From: Rhynchopus sp. YZ270_cl-10 | Lineage: Eukaryota > Euglenozoa > Diplonemea > Diplonemida > Diplonemidae | DNA: 64,000 nt | Assembly: GCA_964035575.1 (NCBI GenBank) | Contig: OZ037899.1 | Span: forward strand, 372,001-436,000 | Direction of reading: 5' to 3' | Shown: positions 33,289 through 43,409 of the stretch, in pieces | Layout of the letters: each line of letters starts with the position of its first letter | How positions within the stretch are numbered: the first letter of the stretch is position 1 | Made by a program: the position numbers and the translations under genes | Notes under the pieces: generated by a model | Told to the model about the DNA's origin: nothing | What the model saw: only the letters and a program-made list of their open reading frames with translations | Databases searched by the model: none

Positions 33289-33969
33289 TCACTCACCTTC
33301 TTTTGGGGATGCGATGGGCTCCTTTGGTGATACGGAGGGTTCCTGCGCATTCTCTTCTTTTTTAATTCTGAGCAACGCAAGAATCGCCAAACCAGCCAGA
33401 CACGCCGAGACCACTAGGAAGGGGAGACCGTACGCAATGTTAAAGGTATCCTTCAGGGTCACATCTCGGGTGGTATCGGTGAGGACGGTTTGGCCGTTGA
33501 GGGTTGACGCGACGTAGTGGGTGCAGGGGAGGGGCTCTGCGTAGAATGATGCAAAAAGCGAGATGCTAAGAATCATGCAGACAATCATTGCTGCCAGAAG
33601 AGCTTCCGCAGCACGCACGAACGAACGCTGCCCTGCCGTCTCCGCTCCCATCATGCAACACGGCACCGCCAACGCCGACAACACACACCCAATAAAAACA
33701 AACGCGCACATCGCCTGCCCCCTCTCCCTATGCTCGCTACACCCATCCACCTTTAATACATGCTCCCCTTCGGTCCACTTCCTCCCCAACCCATCCTGAA
33801 ACACACCAATCCCATAGGTATTATTAAAGTAAGGGTACGGTGCAGTAGTAATGGAGTTTGACGCGTCTGCAGTGAGCATACCACGTCCATCAGAGAGAAC
33901 GGTGGCGAGCAGGCCGGTTGCAATGAAAGAGAACAACCCTGCAATGACGTAGCTCCCACCACCAGGCAT
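33289..33969 (-). CDS. amastin-like four-helix membrane protein, copy 1
   Basis: A 226-residue protein with four hydrophobic segments (about 7-25, 87-106, 120-143, 178-200). A long first outer loop contains YGIGVFQDGLGRKW and VDGC (Cys77), and a second loop contains PLPCT (Cys149). The same spacing of features occurs in the two paralogs at 35.9 and 37.4 kb, and the two Cys could form a disulfide. Topology and loop sizes fit the amastin surface-glycoprotein family of kinetoplastids, or more loosely claudin/PMP22-like proteins. The classical amastin signature is not intact, so 'amastin-like' is inference. The start ATG at 33969 follows a T run. The stop overlaps a good splice-donor sequence (AAG/GTGAGT), so the C-terminus might be extended by splicing in some transcripts. 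Confidence 0.8.
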   Translation of the reverse strand: MPGGGSYVIAGLFSFIATGLLATVLSDGRGMLTADASNSITTAPYPYFNNTYGIGVFQDGLGRKWTEGEHVLKVDGCSEHRERGQAMCAFVFIGCVLSALAVPCCMMGAETAGQRSFVRAAEALLAAMIVCMILSISLFASFYAEPLPCTHYVASTLNGQTVLTDTTRDVTLKDTFNIAYGLPFLVVSACLAGLAILALLRIKKEENAQEPSVSPKEPIASPKEGE

Positions 33970-34128
33970 TGTTTTTTTTTTTTTTTTTGGAAAGGAAAGT
34001 ACGAAAAAAGAAGAGGTTAAAGGGTGGGAGGAGAGTGGGGGGTTTTGAGAGGAAGAAGGATGGAGAGGGGGGTGTAGCTCTCTTTGCTGTGTATTGTGGA
34101 GAGAGGGGAGCACAGTAGAGAATAAGCC

Positions 34129-34345
34129 GGGTCCCCGGTCCTGGTCCCAGTCCTGGTCAAGGTCTTGGTCTTGGTCCCGGTCAAGGTCCCCGGTCCTGGT
34201 CCCAGTCCTGGTCAAGGTCTTGGTCTTGGTCCCGGTCAAGGTCCCCGGTCCCTGGTCCCAGTCCTGGTCAAGGTCTTGGTCCCGGTCAAGGTTCCCGGTC
34301 CAGGTCCTGGTCCCGGTACCGGGTCCCAGTCCGGCTGAGAATAAC
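34129..34345. repeat. GGTCNN minisatellite, higher-order period about 55 bp
   Basis: A hexamer GGTCCC/GGTCCT/GGTCAA/GGTCTT repeats for about 215 bp. It is organised in three larger units beginning GGTCCCCGGTCCTGGTCCC near 34129, 34184 and 34239, the last diverging. It lies 160 bp upstream of the first amastin-like ATG. Confidence 0.9.
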
Positions 34346-34609
34346 CGGGTCCCCGGTCCCCGAGTCTTATTCTCTGCTGTGGAGGAGAGAGGGGAGGTTA
34401 TGTGCGGGTTTAAGTTGGATTGGTCGTGGAAAGAAGGGTTGAGGGGGAGGAGGAGGGGAAATTTTGTTTTGAAAGTGTAAAAAGAACACAACGCTTCGCG
34501 AAGGAAGGACCACACAAGGTTGCATGAAAGTGGGATATTTCATGTGTGGCAGCGAACAGTGAGACTGCAAACTCAATGAACAAAAGAGAGGGGAAATAGA
34601 AGAAAAAAG

Positions 34610-34649
34610 AGGTAAGCTGATACTAAGCCTCGCTGTGCATAGTAACATG
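34610..34649 (-). repeat. GAGAGG-core element, subfamily A
   Basis: Diverged copy. The minus strand reads GTTACTATGCACAGCGAGGC, TTAG, then TATCAGCTTACC. Confidence 0.6.
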
Positions 34650-34871
34650 AGAAAAAAAAGGGGGATAAAAAAAAGGTGCAGAAAAAAGGTTCCCTCCGTG
34701 CGTAAACACAGAAGTAACAACAAATCAAAAGGGGGGGAGATGGGAAGAAAAACGCGGCAAAAGGTTAGAGGGCCGAGATGAAAAGACATCTCCACTTTCT
34801 TTTTTTCGCTGTACCTCTTTTGTTGGTGTAAAAAAGGGGTATGTTCGAAAAAGAAAGGTGTAAAAAAAAAA

Positions 34872-34915
34872 AGTGAAGTTGATAGTGCAAACGCCTCTGG
34901 GACGACAGGCACTGC
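34872..34915 (-). repeat. GAGAGG-core element, subfamily D
   Basis: The plus strand reads AAGTTGATAGTGCAAACGCC and TCTGGGACGACAGGCACTG. The ends AGTGC/GCACT can pair. Confidence 0.75.
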
Positions 34916-35331
34916 TTCAAAAAAAAAAGAGAAGTTGAAAGAAGAAAAAAAAAATTCAAATGAAGGGCAGCGTAAAATCGTCAGCTATTTCAATGGTATT
35001 ATTTTCCAGAACAAATCTCCATTCTTTCTTCGTGGTTTTTTTCCCCATCACTGGGGGAAATTTCGAAAATGTTACCTAAGACCGAGGCACCATATCCACA
35101 AAATCTATGACGCGCAACTACGGCGGAACTACCCATCACTCATTTTTAAACACACGCATCTTTAACAACGATGCCTCCCAAGAGATAACAGGTCAAACCA
35201 TTATTTATGCAGTGCGAACCATGCACAGAAAGCTGAAAAGATGAATAACGTCATCTCCTGAAACAAAGAAGAGTTAAGTAATATCTTCCCAAACCTCGTG
35301 TACTTGGGTCACCTTAAAAAAAAAGGGTTGA

Positions 35332-35425
35332 CTTGAAATACAAAGCCCTCTCGGGACAGTGTACGTTGGTATGACTGGCTGTACCGGGGGGGTGGACACC
35401 TAACTACATCCATTTCGTGGTTTGC
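35332..35425 (-). repeat. GAGAGG-core element, subfamily C
   Basis: The plus strand has GACTTGAAATACAAAGCCCT, CTCGGGACAGTGTACGTTGG, CTGTACCGGGGGGGTGGACA and CATCCATTTCGTGGTTTGC, close to the consensus. Confidence 0.75.
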
Positions 35426-35871
35426 ATCTTTAAAAGAAAAGAGAAACGTTCGTAAGATGAGCCAAAGGTCTCTAGCCTTGATCTGAGTACTCCGTTGGCC
35501 ATAACTGCGGTTGGTGACTGCTTCCTGTTTCAGTGTTCATCATTGAAATCAAGTTTATAAGCGGCACTCAACAGCTGCCGGGCACAGGCGAACCCAGACA
35601 TGCTTTTGTTTTCCGTTTTTGTTTGCCAAAGCGCCAATATATTTTCGGTGCAATGACAACTAAAAGATGTTGTTATGTATGTGCCTAAATAAGATCTTGA
35701 AATAATGAAATAGGTCACATCTCAAAAAAAAAAATTGCAAAAAAAATTCACGCAGTACGTTTTAAGTATTATTAGACGAAACGATGAGATTATTTTTTCT
35801 CAAAAAAAAAATGTCAAAAACGACACAAAAAGATACACACTTTACACTTTTAGAAGAAAAAAACTTTTTAA

Positions 35872-36675
35872 TCACCGTTCCGCCATCTCCACCATGTGTA
35901 GCTTCACCCCTACTGCGACGGTTTGGGTTTGCAGCGCACTGCGTGGAGATGCGGAGGGGGTTGTACAGTCGTCATCGTCATTTTGGAGGACCCCTTTCGC
36001 TTCTTCGTCGTCACCATCTTGGCTGCGGGTACCCTCCAGCTTGCTGACCGCTTTGCAGAGTTGAGCTGCCGAGGCAAGAAACGTTGCCAACGCAAAGATG
36101 CAACACATCACCAAAAACGGCACTGCCGCCTGCAGTCTGAAGGTATCACTCACCAATACATTAAAATCAACCGGCCTTGTCCCAAAGTCGTCTGTCACCA
36201 TTCGGGTACAACCTAATGGTGTGCTATAGAGTGATAGCCATGCCCACAGCGCTACGCCACAGAGCATTCCTACCATTCCGGTGCTGGAAACGGCTGCCAT
36301 CCGGAGGATGACACCTGAGAAGCAGACGGAGGAGGCGTGGAGGAAGGAGGAGACCCCTGAGGCGACGGTGGCTGCTATGGTCACCCACTGCGCGACCTCG
36401 CCACGGACAGTGTGCTGATCGCATCCTTCCAGAGCAAAGAGGTGCTGTGAGGACCCCCAGGAGGAGCCCAAGGTGTCCTTCACAGCCCCCATCGCATAGC
36501 TCCCGTCTATCGCAACGCCGACCCCACGACGGTCAAAAATCGCCTCAAAATGGTCGCGTAGAACAAATACGGATTTGTCAGATGCAAGTGTAATACAAAG
36601 CAGGGTAAAGCTACTCATCGCAAAGACGCTACTCACAAGATTCACCTTCCGTGACATGTCTCGGAACAGAAACAT
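35872..36675 (-). CDS. amastin-like four-helix membrane protein, copy 2
   Basis: A 267-residue protein with four hydrophobic segments (about 12-31, 97-118, 128-150, 183-205). The first loop has YAMGAVKDTLGSSW and LEGC (Cys85), and the second loop has PLGCT (Cys156), in the same places as in the paralogs. ASDKSVFVLRDHF closely matches ASERSVFTVHSDF in copy 3, so these two are the nearest pair. The C-terminal 60 residues are acidic (DDDDCTTP) and presumably cytoplasmic. Met7 is an alternative start. I expect a surface or endomembrane protein of the amastin-like group. There is no intron. Confidence 0.8.
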   Translation of the reverse strand: MFLFRDMSRKVNLVSSVFAMSSFTLLCITLASDKSVFVLRDHFEAIFDRRGVGVAIDGSYAMGAVKDTLGSSWGSSQHLFALEGCDQHTVRGEVAQWVTIAATVASGVSSFLHASSVCFSGVILRMAAVSSTGMVGMLCGVALWAWLSLYSTPLGCTRMVTDDFGTRPVDFNVLVSDTFRLQAAVPFLVMCCIFALATFLASAAQLCKAVSKLEGTRSQDGDDEEAKGVLQNDDDDCTTPSASPRSALQTQTVAVGVKLHMVEMAER

Positions 36676-37408
36676 TTTTTTAAAGAGGGGAGAAAAGGGT
36701 GGAGGGGGAAGAACTAAAATGAAAAAAAATGAGGTGGATGAAATGGGTTAGAAAAGGGGGGAATTGAGAGGGGGGCATTTGAGTGATTGTGAGGAGAAAG
36801 GGAGGGGGAGGGGGAGGGGGAGGATCGGATTTCTTTTGAACACAAAGTTTTGTTGACAAAAAAAGTGTCAAAGGCACGCACTGAGTATTTAAAATATTTA
36901 AAAAAAAATGGAAAGGTTGGGAAAAGATGAAGGAGTGTGAATCCCCCTCATTTTTCGCAAGGGACAGAACAGAATAGGAAAAAAAGAGGAAAGAAAAAAA
37001 ATGATGGACTGATTATTTTTTTTGTAATTGTAAATATGTGAGCAGGAAGGTGCAGTGAAGGAAAAACAAAAAAAAATAATACTGAACTTTGCTGGTCAAA
37101 GAAATGACCAAGCAAACAAAAACTGCAAAAAAAAGGTGGTGGTTTTAAGACCAACCCCAAAATAAAAACCCTTCATATCGCACTCCTTATTGAAGAAACA
37201 AAGAGAAAACTTGAAAAAGACGAAATGTGATCATCAGGGAGCACATACATTAAAAAAAGGGAGATGATGAAAGCAGATTTATTGGTAACTGTATCTACAA
37301 TCAATCATTTGCCAAAGGTTTACTCAATTTTTTTCCCTTCTATTTTGAAGAATAGCTTCTAATTGTGATAATATTGCACGACAAACCCGAGGATGTGGTC
37401 ATTTTTTT
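36676..37408. other. spacer between amastin-like copies 2 and 3
   Basis: Purine/pyrimidine-rich sequence with A runs (GAGGGGGAGGGGGAGGGG at 36802). I see no gene and no recognisable member of the repeat families. Confidence 0.6.
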
Positions 37409-38173
37409 TCAAACCTGGTTAGGAGATTCAGTTGACTCGGACATTTCAATGTCGACCTGCGAGATGTCAAGATCCTTTCCGTCTGACGGGACAATGGTCA
37501 GATCCTTTGCTTGCTTCTCGAAGCCCTTCGCTTCAGCAGACGAACGCACACAGAACACAATCGATACCAACGTTGCAAGCCCAGACACCGAGACCAATGC
37601 AATCACCGCACAAAGCACCGGAAAGGCAAAGCCGCGGACAAAAAATTCCCCAAGCATGACAGTCCGCGGGGGGAGCGACACGGCAACCTCATTCACCCCT
37701 TCCACTTCTTTGGTGCAGGTGAACTCACCGTGATGCAGTTTTGTAAGGCACACCAACGCCATGACACACGCCACTGCAGAAAAAATCGAGAGCAACACAA
37801 CCGGAATCCGGATGCATCTGGTCTCCTTCATCATCCCTGCGATGTGCAGAAGCCCGATCATGCACACCATCACAAGAGCTGCCAATGCTGCACCCATTGC
37901 CCGCATGCCCCACATCGTATGTTCGTCACAACCGTCCACCGAAAGAAGGTTGTCCGCCGACCGCCAGCCGTTCCCCAAAGAATCCTCAACCAGCCCCATC
38001 CCATAGCGTTCGTCGAAGCCAAGCGCACCTCCGGCCTTAATGAGTTGTCCATGGAAGTCAGAGTGTACGGTGAACACTGAACGCTCAGAGGCAAGTGCTA
38101 CAGAAAGAATCGCGACCGCAACACAAGACATCAGAATGCCAAAAGCATGAACCTTTCTGGTAAGCGGGTGCAT
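37409..38173 (-). CDS. amastin-like four-helix membrane protein, copy 3
   Basis: A 254-residue protein when started at the ATG at 38173 (MHPLTRKVHAF); a longer reading from 38269 adds low-complexity sequence and is not preferred. Hydrophobic segments are at about 10-29, 92-113, 122-144 and 180-208. The loop has YGMGLVEDSLGNGW with VDGC (Cys82), and the second loop has EFTCT (Cys153). The cytoplasmic tail is acidic. With copies 1 and 2 it forms a head-to-tail array on one strand, as amastin genes do in kinetoplastids. The gene ends 0.7 kb before the start of copy 2, and its ATG is only 110 bp past the stop of the PPR-like gene, so both should share a precursor transcript. Confidence 0.8.
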   Translation of the reverse strand: MHPLTRKVHAFGILMSCVAVAILSVALASERSVFTVHSDFHGQLIKAGGALGFDERYGMGLVEDSLGNGWRSADNLLSVDGCDEHTMWGMRAMGAALAALVMVCMIGLLHIAGMMKETRCIRIPVVLLSIFSAVACVMALVCLTKLHHGEFTCTKEVEGVNEVAVSLPPRTVMLGEFFVRGFAFPVLCAVIALVSVSGLATLVSIVFCVRSSAEAKGFEKQAKDLTIVPSDGKDLDISQVDIEMSESTESPNQV

Positions 38174-38283
38174 CGTGCTTTGTTTTTGTGATAAAGTGTA
38201 AATCTGATAGGTGCTATATTTTTTTTTAGAAAATAGGAAATGAGAAAAAAGGGGTTCTGTTAGGACCACTATATCCCTCTACA

Positions 38284-38775
38284 CTACTTCTTCAAGGCAT
38301 TGGATCTTTTTAGCCGAGCGTTAAGAATATTTCGCGTCTTCGTTGTTGGTGCGAGGAGGAATAGGTCCTCTGCCTCTTTGTCTGTTTTGCAGATTGGAAT
38401 GACAGAGGCGATGAATGCTGGGGTAGGTGGCCATGCTTCGTATCGCATGGTGCGGAGGAGGGTGGCCGCGATGTAGGGGGCCATGGGGCGGTTGGGGGTC
38501 AGGTGCTCTGCTAGTTGGGTGTACGTTTTTGCGTTGCGTACGACGCCCTGTGCCTCCATTCGATCGTAGAGGTTGAGACGTGCGTAGAGCGACGTGGCAG
38601 ACGTCAGCATCACGGCATTCCACACAGCAGGTCCTGGTACCTCGCCACATGTCTGTGCGTGGTCCAATGTGCGCCATGAAGGTGGTGCGCTCAGCCGTGG
38701 TGCACGTCCCGCCCCCTGCCTCACTACCCTCCCATTCCCTCGTAGTGTCCCCCGTAACTTCGCTACCCTAGACAT
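38284..38775 (-). CDS. small PPR-like protein, probably mitochondrial
   Basis: A 163-residue protein with a basic, Arg-rich N-terminus (MSRVAKLRGTLRGNGRVVRQ) that suits mitochondrial import. Residues 50-135 show helix pairs of PPR type (VWNAVMLTSATSLYARLNLY, then DRMEAQGVVRNAKTYTQLAE; AATLLRTMRYEAWPPTPAFI). Only about two or three repeats fit and the match is weak. PPR proteins bind organellar RNA, and euglenozoan mitochondria use many of them. There is no other domain. The end is basic (LNARLKRSNALKK). Confidence 0.65.
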   Translation of the reverse strand: MSRVAKLRGTLRGNGRVVRQGAGRAPRLSAPPSWRTLDHAQTCGEVPGPAVWNAVMLTSATSLYARLNLYDRMEAQGVVRNAKTYTQLAEHLTPNRPMAPYIAATLLRTMRYEAWPPTPAFIASVIPICKTDKEAEDLFLLAPTTKTRNILNARLKRSNALKK

Positions 38776-39199
38776 TTCTGAGAAATTTTGAAAAAATCAA
38801 AAACCCTAGGAAATGTGTGGGGGGGGAAAAAAAGTCTCTGCTCGCCACAACTCGTTCTTGATTAATGAAGATATTCTTTTGTCGAATGCTTTCGCAGAAG
38901 TTCGTCTTCCCGCGATCTAAGAATTTCACCTCTGACGTGGGAGTACGTACGACCCCGGCAGTCCCTATTGATCCCGCTGGACAGTGGTCTTGCATAATTC
39001 CGAAGAATTAAGAAGAGTCCGACAGTCCGAATTACTCCTTCCCAGGCAGTAAACCAACAAAGTGATCTGAGAGAATCGATCCCTTGTTATTCCATGCTTT
39101 ACCATTCAAGGCTTACGCCTGCATTGGGCACGCTGGTTTGTTCACAGTAACATCGATGGTCGACCCGTGTGCGCATGGTATACGCGTAGACGCTTTCGG

Positions 39200-39290
39200 C
39201 ACCAATGAAGGAACCTACTCACAGGGTGCCATTACCATCGTTGAGAGCACAAGTCTTGATGTAAGATGTTTGACCGCAGCAGTAAACCAA
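39200..39290 (+). repeat. coding-like repeat shared with 27.7 kb
   Basis: It encodes NEGTYSQGAITIVESTSLD on the plus strand. The surrounding plus-strand frame is open for 77 codons (39084-39317). GTAAACCAACAAAGTGATC occurs at 39049 and again at 39284. Origin unknown. Confidence 0.45.
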
Positions 39291-39835
39291 CAAAGTGATC
39301 CCGGCAGTACCTATTGATGTGCAGTGTACCAAATAAGAGATACCGCCTGCACGAAAGGGGAAGAGCAGAAGGCAGAGCATATAGGTATCGAAATGCGGGG
39401 GCGTTTTGAATGATAGTTGTCTGTTGTATCGAAATGCGGGAGGAAGAAAAATAATGGGAAGGGAGCTTTTTTGTTTTGATTTTTTTTTTGAAAAAGGGGT
39501 GCACGGGGTTTTCCCCTTCCCCTCCCTTTAAAACTAAAGGGGGTGGGGAGGAGAGGTGGGGGGGATTGCACAATAGTTCAATTCATCGCAAAAATAAAAA
39601 AAAAAAAGGCAAAAAAAATAAAAAAATAAAAAATAGACAGGGAAGTAGAAGAAGGGGAGCCTGTTTTTTTTTTTTTTGTTGTATCCGACACGAGAAGGGT
39701 TGAGGGGAGTAATGAAAGAAAACTAAATGAAAATGAAAAAAAAAAGGGGGGGAGAAACTTGAAGGATGTGCCTCTCGTTCATGCAACATCTCAATAAAAC
39801 GAGTGGGAAGGTGTTTATATTTAAAGGTATGGTTG

Positions 39836-39905
39836 TTGTTGATGCAGGCACACCTCCGACTGACCCACTGTACGATGCAAAGCTATCAAGATGACAGCAC
39901 AACAC
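39836..39905 (-). repeat. GAGAGG-core element, subfamily E
   Basis: The plus strand reads TTGATGCAGGCACACCTCCG, ACTGACCCACTGTACGATGC and ATCAAGATGACAGCAC. Confidence 0.7.
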
Positions 39906-40291
39906 ACAAAATGCCTCTGCGAATGCAGGAACCAAGGAGGGGATAAAAAATAGTACTATAGAATAGGGGGGAAGAAAAGGAAGAAAAAAAAGAGAAAAAA
40001 TAAACACCTCGTCGTCCTTTGTTTAGTTGGTACGCTACCCACCAATGCGCACTATCAGCCAAAGGTTTTCCTTTTTTATTTTGTTCTATCTTCTCTTTTT
40101 GAGAATCAATACAATTTTTTTTTTTGTTCTTCCCCACCCAAAAGTGGTAAAAGAAGAAAAACCGTTTTGCCTGAAGTACAGAAATGAGGTGAATGCACAA
40201 AAGAGGGGGGTCGGTGAATAAGAACGAAACGAAAGGACTCTGTAGCCTTGATCATTTTCCGTTCACAACGAATTTGTTATTAAAAAAAAAA

Positions 40292-40330
40292 GGTTTATAA
40301 GATGACCCTAAACTCGTGTTTAGTCACCTT
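40292..40330 (-). repeat. GAGAGG-core element, subfamily A, short loop
   Basis: The minus strand reads GGTGACTAAAC, ACGAG, TTTAGGG and TCATCTTATAAACC. The stem changed from CTAAGC/GCTTAG to CTAAAC/GTTTAG, keeping pairing: a compensatory change. Confidence 0.78.
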
Positions 40331-40357
40331 TTAAAAAAAAGCAGAAAAAAATGTGAA

Positions 40358-40469
40358 GTTGATAGTGCAAAACGCCTCTGGGACGCAGGCACTGACACTC
40401 CGCGGGTTATCGAACCCCGGGGGAAAAATAACTGAGATGATCATAAGCCTCTCGTTTGCTTTATCACCT
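40358..40469 (-). repeat. subfamily D and A elements side by side
   Basis: 40358-40420 is a D copy (AGTTGATAGTGCAAAACGCC, GGGACGCAGGCACTG, CGCGGGTTATCGAACCCC). 40431-40469 is an A copy (GAGATGATCATAAGCCTCTC, GTTTGCTTTATCACC). Confidence 0.72.
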
Positions 40470-40565
40470 TGGGGGGGTTGGGGAAATGTTAGGATGCACG
40501 CAGATCTCACACCTGCTTTCAAACGCACATCTTTTTAAAAGAAGAGAGAGAAGAAAAAATAAACT

Positions 40566-40640
40566 GTCACTATTGATGCAGGCACACCTCCGACTGACCC
40601 ACTGTACGATAAGCCAGCCATCCGAATGAAAAGCACAAAT
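40566..40640 (-). repeat. GAGAGG-core element, subfamily E
   Basis: The plus strand reads TATTGATGCAGGCACACCTC, CGACTGACCCACTGTACGAT and AAGCCAGCCATCCGAATG. Confidence 0.72.
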
Positions 40641-40969
40641 AAATGAATATTCATACATCGTACGCTTTCCCACCCAATACCCCTTGCTTTAACCTTGCTA
40701 TAACCCACACGAACGTAAACTATACGGAGTGTGCATCGGAGAGTCTAGGAAAATGGGGTGAGAAAAAGGTAGCGACCTATGAATAAAAAAAAAAAAAAGA
40801 AATACCACTGCACTCCTGGGGGTGACTCCACACACCTATCCGCCCCCCTTTTTTTGTTCCTCTTCTGATATTCATACTACTGTGTTGTGCTTTGTTGTAA
40901 TTGAGAATGAGCAGATTACGTATATAAGCAGCAGTCTGCCTTTTGCCAACTCAGATTGCAATACACCCT

Positions 40970-41165
40970 TCCCATGACATAATGGGCAATTTTAAGCGCA
41001 ATTTTTAGAAATGTTGCGTACCGTGGCTTCGCCAGAAACTTTCGTTTTAGCAAAATATGGAAGTAAAGTTTACGGAACTGGACCATAGTTACCAACGAAA
41101 GTGCCATTTTATGTCAAGATTTTTTAAAAATGTTGCGTACCGTGGCTTCGCCAGGAACATTTGGA
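40970..41165. repeat. hairpin-bearing repeat, inverted copy of intron and 56-kb repeats
   Basis: Two units each contain GTTGCGTACCGTGGCTTCGC followed by CAG (41024-41034 and 41143-41153). These are inverted copies of the units at 13878 and 13996 inside the eL22 intron element. The triloop on the minus strand is GAA closed by C-G. Confidence 0.75.
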
Positions 41166-41235
41166 TGCCATGACTGATGATTTCTCCAGTTCTTCGAACT
41201 TTCACAACCCTTCTCAACCAACTTTGCCAGGGAGA

Positions 41236-41267
41236 GCGCGCGCGAAGCGCGCGCGAAGCGCGCGCGG
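41236..41267. repeat. GC-rich double hairpin
   Basis: GCGCGCGC blocks separated twice by GAA, so either neighbouring pair can fold with a C(GAA)G triloop. A smaller relative sits at 41350-41366. Confidence 0.8.
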
Positions 41268-41794
41268 TTTTTAATTGTTTTTGCTTAGAATTGTACGTGT
41301 TGAAAATCCATACGTACTTTTTTTATTTTTGGGGGAGCTGCGTAATCCCTGCGCGCGAAGCGCAGAAAAAATTTTTTTGAGCCACCTTTTCCGTTTCTTT
41401 TTTTTTTCTTCTGAGCTAGAACCCTGCCTGAATGACCCAAGATAGGGGTTTTTTTTTTGTACTCTCTCTTCATTTATTAGAGAGAATACCTACACAATGA
41501 CCATGTGCCCCCGGGTATCATGCTATTTCCCTTGTTACGTGATTAACTGGTTAACATGGAAGTGCATGGTGTTGAGCATGTTGCCCAGGTTGCATGGTCA
41601 CCGTGTGTACAGATGGTACATCTCAGAAAATTTTCTGTAAAATTTCTTTTCAGTTGTTTGTCTTTCTGGAACAAAGAAAAGGGGGGCTGTGGGAATCATC
41701 CTAAGGGTGCGGTGGGGGATGGGGTTAATGAAACAAAAGGTTGTGGTCTTTGCGCCCACGGATGACCTTTCATTTGATTAAGTTTTGGGTAGGA

Positions 41795-41838
41795 GGCACC
41801 ATCTGATCACAAATTCTGTCATAAAACTACATTTTCGC

Positions 41839-41869
<31 letters not shown>

Positions 41870-42151
41870 TGAAAAAACCCCGTCAAACCCCCGAAACCAC
41901 ACATTAACTTTTTTTTTGTCACGTTGTCGCCCCATTTTCCACGGTTTTCTAAGGGGATTTGAAACAGGGCGATTTTTCAAAAAAAAAATTGAAAATTTAG
42001 TCAAAAAAAAAAAGAGGAAAAGATGATTTCCCCAGTTGTGTGTCAATGAGATTTGTAATCGGCGATTTTGGGGCCAAATACGGATTTTAGTGGGCTTTTT
42101 TGACCTGAATTTCAAAAATGGTTTTGTGACAGAATTTCTACAGATGGTGCC
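41795..42151. mobile_element. probable 0.36 kb inverted-repeat element
   Basis: The ends read GGCACCATCTG...AAATTCTGTCATAAAAC and the inverse of GGCACCATCTG...AAATTCTGTCACAAAAC. The match is about 28 of 33 bases. I see no clear target duplication and no gene inside. Confidence 0.5.
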
Positions 42152-42730
42152 CCCCAGGGGGGAAAGTGGGTTGGAAAGAATTGACAAGAAAAAAGATGAA
42201 GCTGGGCACCTCTCTCTGGGCTTAGCTTCCATCTGAACGGGAAAATAAAAAAATGAAAAGGAAGCTTTTTGGAAGATGGAAAAACATCACAGAGACACAC
42301 AAAAAAATCACACAACCTTTCAAAAAAAAACAATAGGACAAACAAAAAATAAGTGAAATAATGGCAGACCTCCAGTTTGGTGCGCGCAAACTAAATGTCA
42401 TCAACGAGCAGTCGCTGCTAAGGGAATAAGGGGGGGTTTGAATGGGTTTTTATGAAGTTTGGGAATAGGGAATGAGAAGGGAAAAAAAAATTCTTTTTTG
42501 AGGGGAAAAAATGAAAAATGCACATCTCAACACAGATTAAGGGAAGAGACGGAACTTCGACTAAAAAAAAGAGTGGTTGAAACGTGTTAAAACGCATCTC
42601 AGTCGAGCGGGTAGGGCGTGAGTGGTAAAAACCGTGAAACCCCCGCCCTCTCACCCCGCTCTCTCGCGACAGTGTACCTAAATAAATAAAAATCATCTCA
42701 AAAAAAGGATTCGAGGAAAACGAAGAGGAA

Positions 42731-42772
42731 ATTATAAGATTGAACTTAAGCCTCATTGTTGCTTAGCCACCT
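42731..42772 (-). repeat. GAGAGG-core element, subfamily A
   Basis: The minus strand reads GGTGGCTAAGCAACAATGAG, GCTTAAG and TTCAATCTTATAAT. The stem is preserved and the loop enlarged. Confidence 0.7.
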
Positions 42773-42980
42773 GGTGAAGCACAGTGAAAAAAAATCAAAA
42801 ATCAAAAGAAGCTGGAAGATTGGATGCCTATAACAGCCGTCTACTTCACCGACAAGGTTATCCAGTTCTACGTGTTATCGAACCAGAGGGAGAGGTTCGA
42901 AGTGCTCTTCATGAAAAGATCCCACAAAAAATAAGATGGAGATCTGCTCGCAGGTACGTACACAAAGACACGTGCACGGT

Positions 42981-43062
42981 TGTCAGGTCCAGGTGGGTGA
43001 GTACACTAGAATATGCGCACCTACTGTTTTGCTCACCGTTGCTCATTCACCTGGACCTGACA
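42981..43062. repeat. inverted repeat with 21-bp arms
   Basis: The left arm TGTCAGGTCCAGGTGGGTGA G pairs with 43042-43062. The two mismatches would be G-U pairs in RNA. The loop is 40 bases. No flanking duplication is seen. Confidence 0.75.
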
Positions 43063-43114
43063 TCCGTGTAGCGGCACTATCTCTCACTTAATAGGAAATA
43101 CCGACGCGGGCTTT

Positions 43115-43190
43115 CAAACACACAACACACATTGGGGCCATATTCTGTGCAAGAATTACCCCCTATTAGTTATAAAACCCACACACACAC
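43115..43190 (-). repeat. GAGAGG-core element, subfamily B tail
   Basis: The plus strand reads ACACACATTGGGGCCATATT, CTGTGCAAGAATTACCCCCT and ATTAGTTATAAAACCCACAC. Confidence 0.7.
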
Positions 43191-43409
43191 GCCAGCTGTT
43201 GCCCCCTCAGCCTCATCCGAAAAAGGGAAAATAATCACCATCTTCGCAGTGACGCATGATGGGCTGCAAACCTGCAAAAAATCACACGAAACATATTTTC
43301 AAAAAAAATATATAAAAAATCCCACCAAACAAAAATATGGGAAAATGATATAAGATACTTTCAAAGAATCAGTTGAAGTTGGCTATCGTCTCCGCAAGAA
43401 ATGCTGTTA

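Noticed and set aside
34016-34515. Repeat-rich extension of amastin-like copy 1 (DQDLDQDWDQ repeats)
   Set aside because: It is the minisatellite read in frame with the gene; the membrane protein begins at 33969 with a typical first helix.
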